Of a stretch of 64,000 nt of DNA, positions 17,864 through 26,519 are shown in pieces. The translations under genes and the position numbers were made by a program. The stretch is taken from contig NZ_LWKZ01000001.1 of the NCBI RefSeq assembly GCF_001905005.1, positions 251,775 to 315,774 of the forward strand, given 5' to 3'. Source of the stretch: Streptomyces sp. CB02923. Lineage in GTDB: Bacteria > Actinomycetota > Actinomycetes > Streptomycetales > Streptomycetaceae. Every line of letters begins with the position of its first letter. The stretch's first letter is position 1. The notes beneath the pieces were generated by a model, which saw only the letters and a list, made by a program, of their open reading frames with translations, was not told the origin of the DNA and ran no database searches.

Positions 17864-19256
17864 CCGCGTCTTCCAGGCGCTCGCGCAGGGCGCTGATGTC
17901 GCTGCTGCTCGCGTGTGGCTCGGTTTCCTCGTGGAGTTCGCTGAGCCGGTCGGCGATACGGGTACTGTGCAGGCCCTCGGCGATGGTGAGGGCGGTGGCG
18001 GCCTCCTGGCAGGCTCCGGCCAGTTCTCCGACGGCCAGGTGGGTACGAGCGAGGCCGATGTGGTCGAACGCTCGGCTGCGTACGCGGCCGGCGGGCCGCA
18101 GCCGCAGGGCGTTTGTCAGCAGGGTCAGAGACTGCTCGGCGCGGTGGGTGCGCTGGTGACCGGAGGTCTGCTTGGCGGCGATCTGGTGGGCGATGCCGAG
18201 GGTGGCCGACAGTTCCGCCTCGTCGAAGAAGGCGGTGTGCGGCGGCTCGTCACCGGGGCGGATGCGGGTGAAGGCGTCCTCGGCCTCCTGGGCCGCCCGC
18301 TGGCTCTCCTCCAGATCGCCGCACATGGCGCTGAAGCGGGAGTGCAGCGCAGCGAGGACCGCGCGGGTGCCGGGGCTGGCGTGCCGGCGTGCTCCGTACT
18401 GGGCCAGGGCGATGAGTTCGAGGGCGTCCTCGACGTGCCCCAGGTGGGACATCTGGCGGGCCATGCACTGGAGGATGTGCGCGCCGAGCTGCCGGTCTCC
18501 GCCTTCGCTGGCGGCGTGCACTGCGGTGACGAAGAGCCGCTGTGCGCTGACGTGTGCTCCGGCGTCGAAGGACATCCATCCGGCGACACTGCCCAGGTCG
18601 GCGACGGCCCGGAAGAGGCGGCGCCCGGTGGCTTCGGTGTAGGAGGCGGTGGCGAGCAGGTCGTTGATCTCGCTCATCTGTGCCACGACGGCCCGGCGGG
18701 AGAGCACCCCGCCGTGCCGGTTGTCCGCGTCCCGGAAGGCGGCGGTCAGCGCCTCGATCGATGCGATCTGCGCGGTGCCCAGCGTGCCGGTGCGCGGCGC
18801 ATTCGGCAGGGCGGCGGGTTTCGCGGACGGCCAGCGCCGAAGCGGCTCCAGGAGGGCGTCGGCGGCCTGGATCTGTGTGGCGTCGTGGCTGGTGCGGGTG
18901 TGCGGCAGCATCAGGTCACTCCGGGTCAGGTGAGCGATGGCGGCGATGGTGGCGGTGTGCTGCCACGGCAGGTCGGTGCCGAGGCCGGTCGGCGGTAGCG
19001 GTCCCGGCAGCCCCACGTCCGCCGGGGTGAGCGGCAGGGCCAGACGGGCACCGAGCACCTGGGCGATGAGCTGCGGCACGGGCTGGCGCGGGCACTCCCC
19101 GCCGCGCCAGCGCCGTACCCGGCTCTCGTCCGGATTGATGTCCCGGTGCCCTGTGGCTCGCGCCCCCGCGGTCACCGCCTGTGCGAGCTGGGCGTTGGTG
19201 AGCTGGGCCCGTTCCATGAAGTGGCTCAAGAGTGTGTTGGGCAAGTTCCCGGCCAT
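17847..19256 (-). CDS. HTH/TPR-type transcriptional regulator
   Basis: A 469-residue protein. Residues about 1-60 contain an XRE-like helix-turn-helix (LTNAQLAQAV, then DESRVRRWRGGECPR). The remainder is helical with tetratricopeptide-like repeats (ALELIALAQYGARR, AVLAALHSRFSAMCG, RAFDHIGLARTHLAVG). Such proteins in Streptomyces often sense peptides or small ligands and control neighbouring genes. It is divergent from the Sir2-like gene, with about 250 bp between them. The ATG at 19256 is preceded by GAAGGG. A second protein of the same design lies at 25185-26519. Confidence 0.75.
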   Translation of the reverse strand: MAGNLPNTLLSHFMERAQLTNAQLAQAVTAGARATGHRDINPDESRVRRWRGGECPRQPVPQLIAQVLGARLALPLTPADVGLPGPLPPTGLGTDLPWQHTATIAAIAHLTRSDLMLPHTRTSHDATQIQAADALLEPLRRWPSAKPAALPNAPRTGTLGTAQIASIEALTAAFRDADNRHGGVLSRRAVVAQMSEINDLLATASYTEATGRRLFRAVADLGSVAGWMSFDAGAHVSAQRLFVTAVHAASEGGDRQLGAHILQCMARQMSHLGHVEDALELIALAQYGARRHASPGTRAVLAALHSRFSAMCGDLEESQRAAQEAEDAFTRIRPGDEPPHTAFFDEAELSATLGIAHQIAAKQTSGHQRTHRAEQSLTLLTNALRLRPAGRVRSRAFDHIGLARTHLAVGELAGACQEAATALTIAEGLHSTRIADRLSELHEETEPHASSSDISALRERLEDAVTTAR

Positions 19257-19504
19257 CCTCGGGCCCTTCCGTGGGGTTACCGCCGAACCTTCCGAGCGTA
19301 AGGGGTGCGGCCCCCAGCAGGAACAACGCCGGTTCATTCGCCGGTCCTTCGCCGATTCTCTCGCCGGGGCGGCGCCGCGGCATCAGCCTGCGTTCGCCGC
19401 GCTTCACCGGCTTCGCCCGGCCAGGTGGCTGTGGTGCCGTGGTGATGATGCCCCGGAGCCGCGGCCCCGGAGCCTGGCGTACGGATCACAGCGAGAGGCC
19501 CCCC

Positions 19505-20740
19505 ATGGAACTTCCGTTCATCGTGGTCGATCAGCTCACCCCGCAGCAGGAACGCGACTGGCACGCCTACTTCGGCACCCCCGGCGCCGACCGGCCCCGC
19601 GACATCGAAGAAGGCATCTGGCGGCGCACCCAGGAGTCGGCCACAGCCCCGCAATCCGGCTGGCAGCCCGGCGACGCACGGCGCCGCATGGTGCACTACC
19701 GCTACCGCTACGGCCTCGCCACCACCACCGGCGCCCCGGCCCTGGCACTGCGGCAGCTGTACCTGTACCACCACGCCGCCGCCCCGGCCGAGGAGATCGG
19801 CGCGCACTGGGAGGCGGTCCGTGCCGCCCTGCGCGAAGGCGGCTGGAAGCCTGAAGGCGGCGCGTGGGTGCGCGGCGATCTGCACGTCACCCCGACCCTG
19901 CACTCTGCCCCGCACCCCGAAGACCTGCGCGCCGGCCGCACCCTGCCGCACGGATACGCCTGTCTGGACGTACAGGTCACCTCGTCCGGGTACGTGCCGC
20001 CCCCGGCGACCCGCCGTCGTCCCTGGGACGTCCTGGCCAGCGGCGTCCGCCGGAAAGCGGCCCCCGGCACCTTCCGGCGCATCCCGGACCTCGCCCCGCT
20101 CGCCGACTACCTGCCCTTCCAGGTGGAAATCGGCTGCGGCACCAGCTGGGAGGCCGGCATCCCCGCGCTGCACCGGCTGCACGAGGTCTACCGGGTCACC
20201 ACCCGCGAGGACGACGCCCCCGGCACCCGGGACTTCGTGCTGCGCCCCCAGAATGACCCGCTGCTGCGCGAAATCCTCACCGCGCCGGAAGAGAAGGTCG
20301 AGGAATGCGTGGAGCTGTACCGCGCGTGCTTCCTGGCCCGCCCCACTCCGGCGCTGTACGCGCTCAAGGAGCTGCACGACGCGGGGCTGATGGCGGGCCC
20401 GGTGATCACGAACAATTTCGATGTGCTGCCCGCCCGCGTCGGACTGCGCGAGTGCTTCATGCGCCGCTACGACCAGACCGTCCCCGACGTGGAGTTCGTG
20501 GACGGCGCCAAGGCGCTGCTGGTGGTCGGCCTGCACGCCGACCGGCGCCAGGTCGCCGCCCGCGCCCGCGAGCGGGGTATGCAGGTGGTCCACTGCGATC
20601 CCGAGGGCTTCTGGCACGACGGGGTCTTCCACCCCTACCCCCTGGAGGGTCCGCAGGACGGCGACCTGGTGTGCACCGCACCGGCAGGTGAGGCACTGCC
20701 CGACCTCGCCCAGCACCTGCTGGAGAAGATCGCGGCCTGA
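19505..20740 (+). CDS. Sir2-like (sirtuin-fold) protein with an extra N-terminal domain
   Basis: A 411-residue protein. The C-terminal half resembles Sir2 NAD-binding proteins: GCGTSWEAGIPALHRL near residue 210 replaces GAGIS-x-SGIPDFR, VITNNFDVL near 300 replaces TQNIDGL, and KALLVVGLHADRR is the second Rossmann strand. The zinc-binding cysteines and the catalytic HG after the NxD motif are not seen, so deacylase activity is uncertain; NAD or nucleotide binding is more likely. The first 200 residues match nothing I recognise. GAGAGG precedes the ATG. It opens the nucleotide-metabolism module ahead of a UDP-sugar dehydrogenase. Confidence 0.6.
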   Translation: MELPFIVVDQLTPQQERDWHAYFGTPGADRPRDIEEGIWRRTQESATAPQSGWQPGDARRRMVHYRYRYGLATTTGAPALALRQLYLYHHAAAPAEEIGAHWEAVRAALREGGWKPEGGAWVRGDLHVTPTLHSAPHPEDLRAGRTLPHGYACLDVQVTSSGYVPPPATRRRPWDVLASGVRRKAAPGTFRRIPDLAPLADYLPFQVEIGCGTSWEAGIPALHRLHEVYRVTTREDDAPGTRDFVLRPQNDPLLREILTAPEEKVEECVELYRACFLARPTPALYALKELHDAGLMAGPVITNNFDVLPARVGLRECFMRRYDQTVPDVEFVDGAKALLVVGLHADRRQVAARARERGMQVVHCDPEGFWHDGVFHPYPLEGPQDGDLVCTAPAGEALPDLAQHLLEKIAA

Positions 20741-20779
20741 GGTCACGTCAACGGCGCGACCTGCGGAATGTCCGCCCGG

Positions 20780-20816
20780 CCGGTCAACGGCGCTAGCGTG
20801 CGAGCCCGTTGACCGG
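20780..20816. promoter_or_regulatory. Inverted repeat upstream of the UDP-sugar dehydrogenase gene
   Basis: CCGGTCAACG and CGTTGACCGG are perfect arms around a 17-base spacer containing CTAGCGT, a possible -10 element. A further GTCAACGGCG lies at 20746-20755. This could be an operator around the promoter or a terminator of the Sir2-like gene. Confidence 0.5.
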
Positions 20817-20863
20817 CCCGGCCCCGCACCGGGGCCGGACGGACTTTCGAAGGAGCACCCCGA

Positions 20864-22186
20864 ATGCGCGTATCCGTCATCGGCTGCGGCCACCTGGGCA
20901 TCCCGCACGCCGCAGGCATGGCAGAGATCGGCCACGAGGTGATCGGCGTGGACACCGACCAGGCAAAGATCGACACCCTCAACCGCGGCGAAAGCCCCAT
21001 CTACGAGGCGGAGCTGCCCGAACTGCTCACGCGGCACACCGCCAGCGGACGGCTGCGCTTCACCACCAGCCTCGCCGAGGCCGCTCAGGCCGCCGACGTG
21101 CACTTCCTCGCCGTCGGCACGCCCATCGACGCGGACGGCCGCGGCTACGACATGGGCCAGGTCTTCGGCGCCGCCCGTGCTCTCGCCCCGCACCTGACCC
21201 GGCCCACGGTCATCATCGGCAAGTCGACCGTCACCCCCGGCACCACCGCCAAGCTCGCCGGCCTGCTGGCCCGGCACGCGCCCGCCGGCCGCGACGTCGA
21301 GGTGGTGTGGAACCCGGAGTTCCTGCGCGAGGGCCACGCGGTCGCCGACACCCTGCGCCCCGACCGGATCGTCGCCGGTGTCCCCTCCCACCGCGCCGAG
21401 GACGTCATCCGCGAACTCTACGCACCCATCGACGCGCCGCTGGTGGTGTGCGACCCGCCCACCGCCGAAATGATCAAAGGGGCGGCCAACACCTTCCTCG
21501 GCCTGAAGATCTCCTTCATCAACGCCGTGGCCGACATGTGCGCCGCCTCCGGCGCGGACGTGGCCACCGTCGCCGCCACCATCGGCATGGACCCGCGCAT
21601 CGGGGTCGGCGGTATGAGCCCCGGCATCGGCTACGGCGGCGGCTGCCTGCCCAAGGATATCCGCGCCTTCACCGCCGCGGCCCGCCAGCTCGGCGCCGAT
21701 GATGCCGCCGGCCTGCTGCGCGCCGCCGAGATCATCAACGAGCACCGCCCCGCCGCAGCCCTCGACCTGATCGCCCAGGCCCTCGACGGGCGTCTGGCCG
21801 GCCGTGACGTCACCGTCTGGGGTGCCGCCTTCAAGCCCGGCACCAACGACGTCCGAGAATCCCCCGCCCTGGCCGTCGCCCGGCTGCTCCAGGACCGCGG
21901 CGCCCGCATCACCGTGCACGACCCGCATGCCGTCCCCACCGCCCTGGCCCGCCACCCTGAGCTGGAGTACACCAACGATCTCGCCGCCTCCGTCAAGGGC
22001 GCCGACGCCGTCGTCCTGGCGACCGAGTGGCCCCACTACCGCGACGCCGACCCGGCCGCACTGCGCGACCTGCCCGCCGAACCCTTGATCGTCGACCTGC
22101 GCACCGCCCTCGACCCCCACCGCTGGACGGCCGCCGGCTGGTGCGTACACCAGCTCGGCCGCCCCGCGGTGCGCACACCCCACTAG
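20864..22186 (+). CDS. UDP-glucose/nucleotide-sugar 6-dehydrogenase
   Basis: A 440-residue NAD-dependent enzyme of the UDP-glucose / UDP-ManNAc dehydrogenase family, oxidising C6 of the sugar to a carboxylate. The N-terminal Rossmann motif is VIGCGHLGIPHAAGMAEIGH. The catalytic cysteine lies near residue 262 in GYGGGCLPKD, and the central helix block reads NTFLGLKISFINAVAD. The C-terminal domain has VWGAAFKPGTNDVRESPAL. AAGGAG precedes the ATG. Which UDP-sugar it uses cannot be decided. Genes for transferases are not nearby. Confidence 0.88.
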   Translation: MRVSVIGCGHLGIPHAAGMAEIGHEVIGVDTDQAKIDTLNRGESPIYEAELPELLTRHTASGRLRFTTSLAEAAQAADVHFLAVGTPIDADGRGYDMGQVFGAARALAPHLTRPTVIIGKSTVTPGTTAKLAGLLARHAPAGRDVEVVWNPEFLREGHAVADTLRPDRIVAGVPSHRAEDVIRELYAPIDAPLVVCDPPTAEMIKGAANTFLGLKISFINAVADMCAASGADVATVAATIGMDPRIGVGGMSPGIGYGGGCLPKDIRAFTAAARQLGADDAAGLLRAAEIINEHRPAAALDLIAQALDGRLAGRDVTVWGAAFKPGTNDVRESPALAVARLLQDRGARITVHDPHAVPTALARHPELEYTNDLAASVKGADAVVLATEWPHYRDADPAALRDLPAEPLIVDLRTALDPHRWTAAGWCVHQLGRPAVRTPH

Positions 22187-22230
22187 ATCGCCGGGCACCG
22201 GACGGCCGCCCGCCTTCCCGAAGGAGTCTC

Positions 22231-22584
22231 ATGACCACGCACAAGCTCCTGGACGTCCTCGACCTCGACACCATCGAACGTCTCGCGGCCGTGTGCCGGC
22301 AGGCAGGCAGCGACCTGCCCGACGGGGAGCTGAAGGCCCTCCAGGTCGGCAAGGTCGGCGAAGAAGGCGGCGAGGCCATGCACCAGCTGCACGGCCTCAA
22401 AGGGCTCACCACCTGCGACTGCAAGCAGCACTCCTGGGACGGCGTGATGAACGACCTCGGCGGCGCCGTTCTCGCCTCGCTCATCGCCATGGTCTACATC
22501 GAACCCGACAGCTGGCGCACCACCCTGACAGAGGTCCTGCACCGCCGCACCCGGCGCGGCCGAGAACACACCGCCACCGCATAA
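22231..22584 (+). CDS. MazG-like nucleotide pyrophosphohydrolase
   Basis: A 117-residue all-helical protein. The segment LQVGKVGEEGGEAMHQLHG carries the ExxEE-like metal-binding helix of the MazG/dUTPase superfamily, and WDGVMNDLGGAVLASLIAM supplies the second ExxD-type helix (with Asn/Asp). It is expected to hydrolyse NTPs or non-canonical nucleotides. AAGGAG lies just upstream of the ATG. It lies between the UDP-sugar dehydrogenase and a NUDIX gene on the same strand. Confidence 0.75.
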   Translation: MTTHKLLDVLDLDTIERLAAVCRQAGSDLPDGELKALQVGKVGEEGGEAMHQLHGLKGLTTCDCKQHSWDGVMNDLGGAVLASLIAMVYIEPDSWRTTLTEVLHRRTRRGREHTATA

Positions 22585-22675
22585 CACCGCGACACCTGGG
22601 GCGTGGCAGCCGCATTGCCGGGCGCCCGCGCCCCAGGCGCCTACCGTGGACCCACCGGCGAGCCAAGGAGTGCCC

Positions 22676-23089
22676 ATGGGTGTGGCGGCAGCGATCCGCA
22701 ACAGCGACGGCGCCTACCTGCTGCACCTGCGCGACGACATCCCCGGCATCTGCTGGCCCGGCCACTGGAGCTTCCTCGGCGGCCAGATGGAGGCCGACGA
22801 GACCCCTCACGAGGCCATCACGCGCGAGCTTCAGGAAGAAGCCGGCCTCAACCTCCCCGACCTGCATTCTCTGGCCACGGTGCAACAGGGCAACGGCCGA
22901 CCCGACATCGAGGTCTTCACCGCCTCCTGGAACGGAGACGCCACCCGCATCGAGGTGACCGAGGGCATCATGCTCGCCTGGTTCCACCCCCGGATACTGC
23001 CGCGTCTGCGCGTCCCACCCTGGTGCGTCGAAGCCATCCACCTCCACCACGCCACCCCACAGCAGACAAACCCACCCGTTCCTCCATGA
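22676..23089 (+). CDS. NUDIX hydrolase
   Basis: A 137-residue protein with a full NUDIX box, GGQMEADETPHEAITRELQEEAG, here split as GGQMEADE at residues about 40-47 and TRELQEEAGL about 52-61. The substrate is some nucleoside diphosphate linked to another moiety. The ATG at 22676 has AAGGAG upstream. Its stop overlaps the ATG of the following degenerate frame (ATGA). It is the best preserved of a tandem series of NUDIX-like genes between 22.6 and 24.1 kb. Confidence 0.85.
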   Translation: MGVAAAIRNSDGAYLLHLRDDIPGICWPGHWSFLGGQMEADETPHEAITRELQEEAGLNLPDLHSLATVQQGNGRPDIEVFTASWNGDATRIEVTEGIMLAWFHPRILPRLRVPPWCVEAIHLHHATPQQTNPPVPP

Positions 23090-23385
23090 ACCAGGCAGAC
23101 GGCGGTCCGACCGGCGTTGCCTCCGTGGTCGTCGCCCAGGACGCAGCAGGCCGCGTCGCCCTGCTCGGCGCCCGCCGCAGGGGCGGCGAGGCCCCGAGGC
23201 TGGCGCCCACCACCGCTTCGAGACGGACCCCGAGGTGCCCGCATGCGAGGTGGCGCTCTACCGGAGTGCCACCTCCACCCTCGAACGCCTGGGCGTACAG
23301 GTCCTCACCATCGACACCAACGTCCTCACCCCCAGGAGGCAGCCGCCCGGATCGCCAGCGCCCTAGCCCCGCCAGCCGCTAGCGT
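23088..23385 (+). pseudogene. Degenerate NUDIX/kinase-like fragment
   Basis: The frame opens with ATG overlapping the NUDIX stop and reads MNQADGGPTGVASVVVAQD, an N-terminus similar to the later remnant at 23869. Similarity stops after about 40 residues. In another frame, downstream bases encode PACEVALYRSATSTLERLG and VQVLTIDTNVLTP, then shift by one base to QEAAARIASALAPP, resembling the C-terminal end of a P-loop kinase. Two broken genes therefore appear fused by deletion and hit by a frameshift near 23330. Confidence 0.55.
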
Positions 23386-23424
23386 CGAGACGACCACAAC
23401 GGCCCCGACGAGCACGGTGACCCC

Positions 23425-23868
23425 ATGCCCACAGCAACCCCCGTCATCGACACCCACGTGATCCTGCGCGACGGCGACAAGATCCTCCTGTCCCAACGCG
23501 GCAGCCCCTACGGCTACGGCCGCTGGCACCTGCCCTCGGGCAAGCTCGACACCGGCGAATCCCTCCCCGTCGGCGCAGCCCGCGAGGCGCACGAGGGAAC
23601 CGGCATCACCGTCGACCCGGCCCACCTGCGGCACGTCCACACCGTCCACCACCAGCAGAGTCCCGGCGACGAGCGCATCGGCTTCTTCTTCCTGGCAACC
23701 CGATGGGAGGGCGAACCCACCAACCGCGAACCCGACAAGTGCCTCGACCTGCGCTTCTTCGACGTACACGACCTGCCCGAAGACATCATCGAATACCCCG
23801 CCGCCGGCCTGTACGGCTACCTGACGAACCCCACTCCACTCACCCTGCACGGCTGGCCGCAGCACTGA
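23425..23868 (+). CDS. NUDIX hydrolase with altered NUDIX box
   Basis: A 147-residue protein starting MPTATPVIDTHVILRDGDK. The NUDIX box reads GKLDTGES near residues 38-45 and AAREAHEGTGI near 50-60. Where the canonical REUxEExGU has two glutamates, the second is glycine (HEGTG), removing one metal ligand. The rest of the fold is intact, including GDERIGFFFLATRWEGEP. Activity may be lowered or the substrate different. No good ribosome-binding site precedes the ATG. Confidence 0.75.
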   Translation: MPTATPVIDTHVILRDGDKILLSQRGSPYGYGRWHLPSGKLDTGESLPVGAAREAHEGTGITVDPAHLRHVHTVHHQQSPGDERIGFFFLATRWEGEPTNREPDKCLDLRFFDVHDLPEDIIEYPAAGLYGYLTNPTPLTLHGWPQH

Positions 23869-24122
23869 ACCACACAGACGACGGGCCGACTCGCGATGCC
23901 TGCGTAGTAGCCGTCCAGAACCCGGCAGGCTGCGCCCCTGCTGAGCGCCAACTCCCCCGGCACGGCGCTGGATACCTCTTCCTGTCCTCCGGGCACCGCG
24001 GGGACGCGGCGAGCCCCGAGGCGTGCGCCCGCCGAGAGCTACAGGCAGAAGCCGCAGCCGGCCTGCACCTGATTGTCACCCCTTTCTTCGACGAGCTGGC
24101 CTTCGGAAGTTGGCGAGCCTGA
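23869..24122 (+). pseudogene. Decayed NUDIX hydrolase gene
   Basis: Directly after the previous stop the frame reads LNHTDDGPTRDACVVAVQN, matching the start of the remnant at 23088, then GYLFLSSGHRGD and PEACARRELQAEAAAGLHL, a NUDIX box with the second glutamate of EE changed to alanine and the leading Gly-rich turn broken. There is no standard start codon in frame and the C-terminal half is missing. It seems to be a duplicated NUDIX gene in decay. Confidence 0.55.
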
Positions 24123-24146
24123 CCGTCGGTCGGGCACGATCCGTCC

Positions 24147-25211
24147 ATGAGGATTCTCGTTATGGGCGGCACGTGGTTTCTGGGCCGGGCAGTTGTCGAG
24201 GAGGCGTTGCGGCGCGGTTGGGAAGTGAGCACATTCAACCGCGGGCGTTCGGGGCAGGACGTGCCGGGCGTACGGCCGGTACGCGGGGATCGCACCGCGG
24301 CAGAGGACTTGGCCGAGCTGGCCTCGCACGGCCCTTGGGACGCGGTGGTGGACACGTCGTCGGCGGCACTGCCTCCCAAAGACGTGCTGACCGGGGCGCG
24401 GGCACTGAAGGCGGCGGCGGAGCGGTACGTGTACGTGTCGACCGTCAATGCCTACCGGGGCTGGCCCGGTGATCCGCTGACTGAGGCGTCGGAGCTGCTG
24501 GACGGACCGCCCGACGCAGATGCAGATTACGGCCGCTTGCCGGAGGACTGGACCGGCCCTGACTGGTACTACGGGCGGCAGAAAGCGGGGGCCGAGCGCG
24601 CGGTGCTGGAGGCGTTCGGCGAGAAGTGTTCGGTGCTGCTGCGGCCCGGCGTCATCCTGGGGCCAGGAGAGTATGTGGGGCGCCTGCCGTGGTGGCTGCG
24701 CCGGGCCGAGCGGGGCGGCCGTGTCCTTGCGCCCGGCCTGCCAGGCAAGTCGATCCAGCCGGTGGACGTGCGGGATGTCGCCGTATTCGCCCTGGATCAA
24801 GCCGCGGCGCCGGTGGGCGGGGCGTACAACGTCGTCGCCCCGATCGGCCGGGAGACGATGGGCGGCTTCCTCAACGCGTGTCTGGAGGTGACGGGCCACC
24901 GGGGCGAGCTGTCGTGGGTGCCGGATGCCTTCCTCGTCAAGGCCGGTGTCGAGCAGTGGACGGAGCTGCCGCTTTGGCGTACGCACGCGGGGGTGTGGAA
25001 CATCGCCTCCGACGGGGCGCAGGCGGCCGGTCTGGTGTGCCGGCCGCTGGCTGAGACGGTCGAGGCGACGTGGCGGTGGCTGCGTGACGGCGGTCTGCCG
25101 GTGGCCCACCCGCGGGCGGACGAGCACGGTATCGCGGCGCGGAAGGAAGAGCGTCTTCTTGAGGAGTTCGCCGAGCGCGTCGCGTCAGGGTTCGAGGGCG
25201 AGAGGCTCTGA
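24147..25211 (+). CDS. NAD(P)-dependent epimerase/dehydratase family protein (extended SDR)
   Basis: A 354-residue protein. The nucleotide loop MRILVMGGTWFLGRAVV is at the very N-terminus, YVYVSTVNAY provides the Ser/Thr region, and YYGRQKAGAE near residue 143 gives the YxxxK catalytic pair. The family includes sugar-nucleotide epimerases, dehydratases and isoflavone-reductase-like enzymes; the substrate is unknown. Proximity to a UDP-sugar dehydrogenase suggests a nucleotide sugar. Its 3' end overlaps the convergent regulator gene by 27 bp. Confidence 0.85.
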   Translation: MRILVMGGTWFLGRAVVEEALRRGWEVSTFNRGRSGQDVPGVRPVRGDRTAAEDLAELASHGPWDAVVDTSSAALPPKDVLTGARALKAAAERYVYVSTVNAYRGWPGDPLTEASELLDGPPDADADYGRLPEDWTGPDWYYGRQKAGAERAVLEAFGEKCSVLLRPGVILGPGEYVGRLPWWLRRAERGGRVLAPGLPGKSIQPVDVRDVAVFALDQAAAPVGGAYNVVAPIGRETMGGFLNACLEVTGHRGELSWVPDAFLVKAGVEQWTELPLWRTHAGVWNIASDGAQAAGLVCRPLAETVEATWRWLRDGGLPVAHPRADEHGIAARKEERLLEEFAERVASGFEGERL

Positions 25212-26519
25212 TCCGCGGAAGTTGCGGGAGACGGAGCTGGCGGAGAATTCCTCGATGCGCTCGCCGAGTTCGGTGGCCTTGGCGGCAGTGCGGAACACCG
25301 GGCGGGTGAGCTGGGCGCGGGCTGCGGCCAGGCGTTCCAGAACGCCTGCGCCGCGCCAGTCGCGGGGCACATCGAAGACCGGGGCCAGAGCGTCACAGGC
25401 GCCGTCGAGTTCTTGGCGCAGGAGGCGGGCGCGGGCCAGGTCGGTGGCGGCCTGTGAGGAGATGAGCAGCGGTCGGGAGCCGGCGTCACGCTGATCGAGG
25501 AGGTGCAGGGCCTGGGTGGCGGCTTCTTCGGCTCCGGTGGCGTCGCCGATGAGCAGGTAGGTGGTGGCGTTGCTCATGGCCAGGCGTTCGGAGCTGAAGC
25601 CGAATTCTCCGCCGATGTCGTCGTGCAGGTCGTCGCGGTTGCTGTGGGGGATGTCGAGGGAGTCGCGTATGGCCTGGACGGCTTGTTCGTGATCGCCGAG
25701 GTGGGCGTGGGTGCGGGCTTCGATGACGGCGAGGCGGGAGCAAGCGGTGGCGCCCAGCCCTCCGAAGCCTTGGGCAGTACGTACCAGGGTGAGGGCGGCG
25801 GCGGGGCGTCCACTCCAGTAGGCGAGGAAGGCGAGGGCTCCGTGGGCGTACGCCTGGAGCGGCCCGTGTTCGATGACCTGTCCGTAGAGGATCGCTGTCC
25901 GGGAGTGCTGGACGGCCGGCTGCAGGGCGCCGAGGTCGAAGCAGACAGCGGAGAGCATGGCCGCGGCCTGGCCGGCGGTGAGGTAGAGGTGTTCACGCTG
26001 GCGGGGGACCTGGGTGCGGTCGAGCTTTTCCTGGGTGTCGAGGAGGAGTTCCTTGGCCGTGCGGTATACCTCGGGCGGAGAGGTGCTGTTGTAGGTGCGG
26101 GCGATATCGAGGATGGTGTCGCGCAGCCGGTCGAGGGTTATGTCGGGCACCGTGAGGGAGGCGGCGTCCTCCGCGTGGGCGGCAGCGTCGCGAGCAGTCA
26201 TGGTCAGTTCGCTTTCGTCGATCGCGGGTAAAGCCCGCGTGGTGTCGTCCGGGGCGGGCTGGAATAAGGCGTGTGCCGGGCACCCGTACATGTGCTCCAA
26301 GATCCACGGAGCGGGTTGCTGCGGCAGCGTTTGGACCTTTCCCGACGTCCAGCGTCGGAAGGTGATTTCCGAGACGGTCGCCGTAGCGATGCTGCGGTCG
26401 CCTCGCGTGTCGGCGACCTTCCGTGCGGCCTTTTGGTAGTCCTGCACGAAGGTCCCGTAGGTCTGGTGGGCCTCATCCACCAGACGCTTGAGCAAAGTCG
26501 GGGCGGGTTGAGGGGCCAC
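25185..26519 (-). CDS. HTH/TPR-type transcriptional regulator
   Basis: A 444-residue protein. Residues about 1-75 hold a helix-turn-helix-like region (ATATVSEITFRRWTSGKV), then TPR-like helices follow (HLYLTAGQAAAMLSAVCFDL, YAHGALAFLAYWSGR, ATTYLLIGDATGAEEAATQA). The GTG at 26519 is six bases behind AAGGAG. It parallels the regulator at 17847, and the two bracket the nucleotide-metabolism module. A TGACAC-type operator cluster lies in its upstream region (26626-26695). Its end overlaps the convergent epimerase gene by 27 bp. Confidence 0.72.
   Translation of the reverse strand: MAPQPAPTLLKRLVDEAHQTYGTFVQDYQKAARKVADTRGDRSIATATVSEITFRRWTSGKVQTLPQQPAPWILEHMYGCPAHALFQPAPDDTTRALPAIDESELTMTARDAAAHAEDAASLTVPDITLDRLRDTILDIARTYNSTSPPEVYRTAKELLLDTQEKLDRTQVPRQREHLYLTAGQAAAMLSAVCFDLGALQPAVQHSRTAILYGQVIEHGPLQAYAHGALAFLAYWSGRPAAALTLVRTAQGFGGLGATACSRLAVIEARTHAHLGDHEQAVQAIRDSLDIPHSNRDDLHDDIGGEFGFSSERLAMSNATTYLLIGDATGAEEAATQALHLLDQRDAGSRPLLISSQAATDLARARLLRQELDGACDALAPVFDVPRDWRGAGVLERLAAARAQLTRPVFRTAAKATELGERIEEFSASSVSRNFRGSEPLALEP

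Noticed and set aside
19334..22198. Minus-strand open frame of about 950 codons opposite the Sir2-like and UDP-sugar dehydrogenase genes
   Set aside because: Shadow of the real plus-strand genes, which carry clear motifs.
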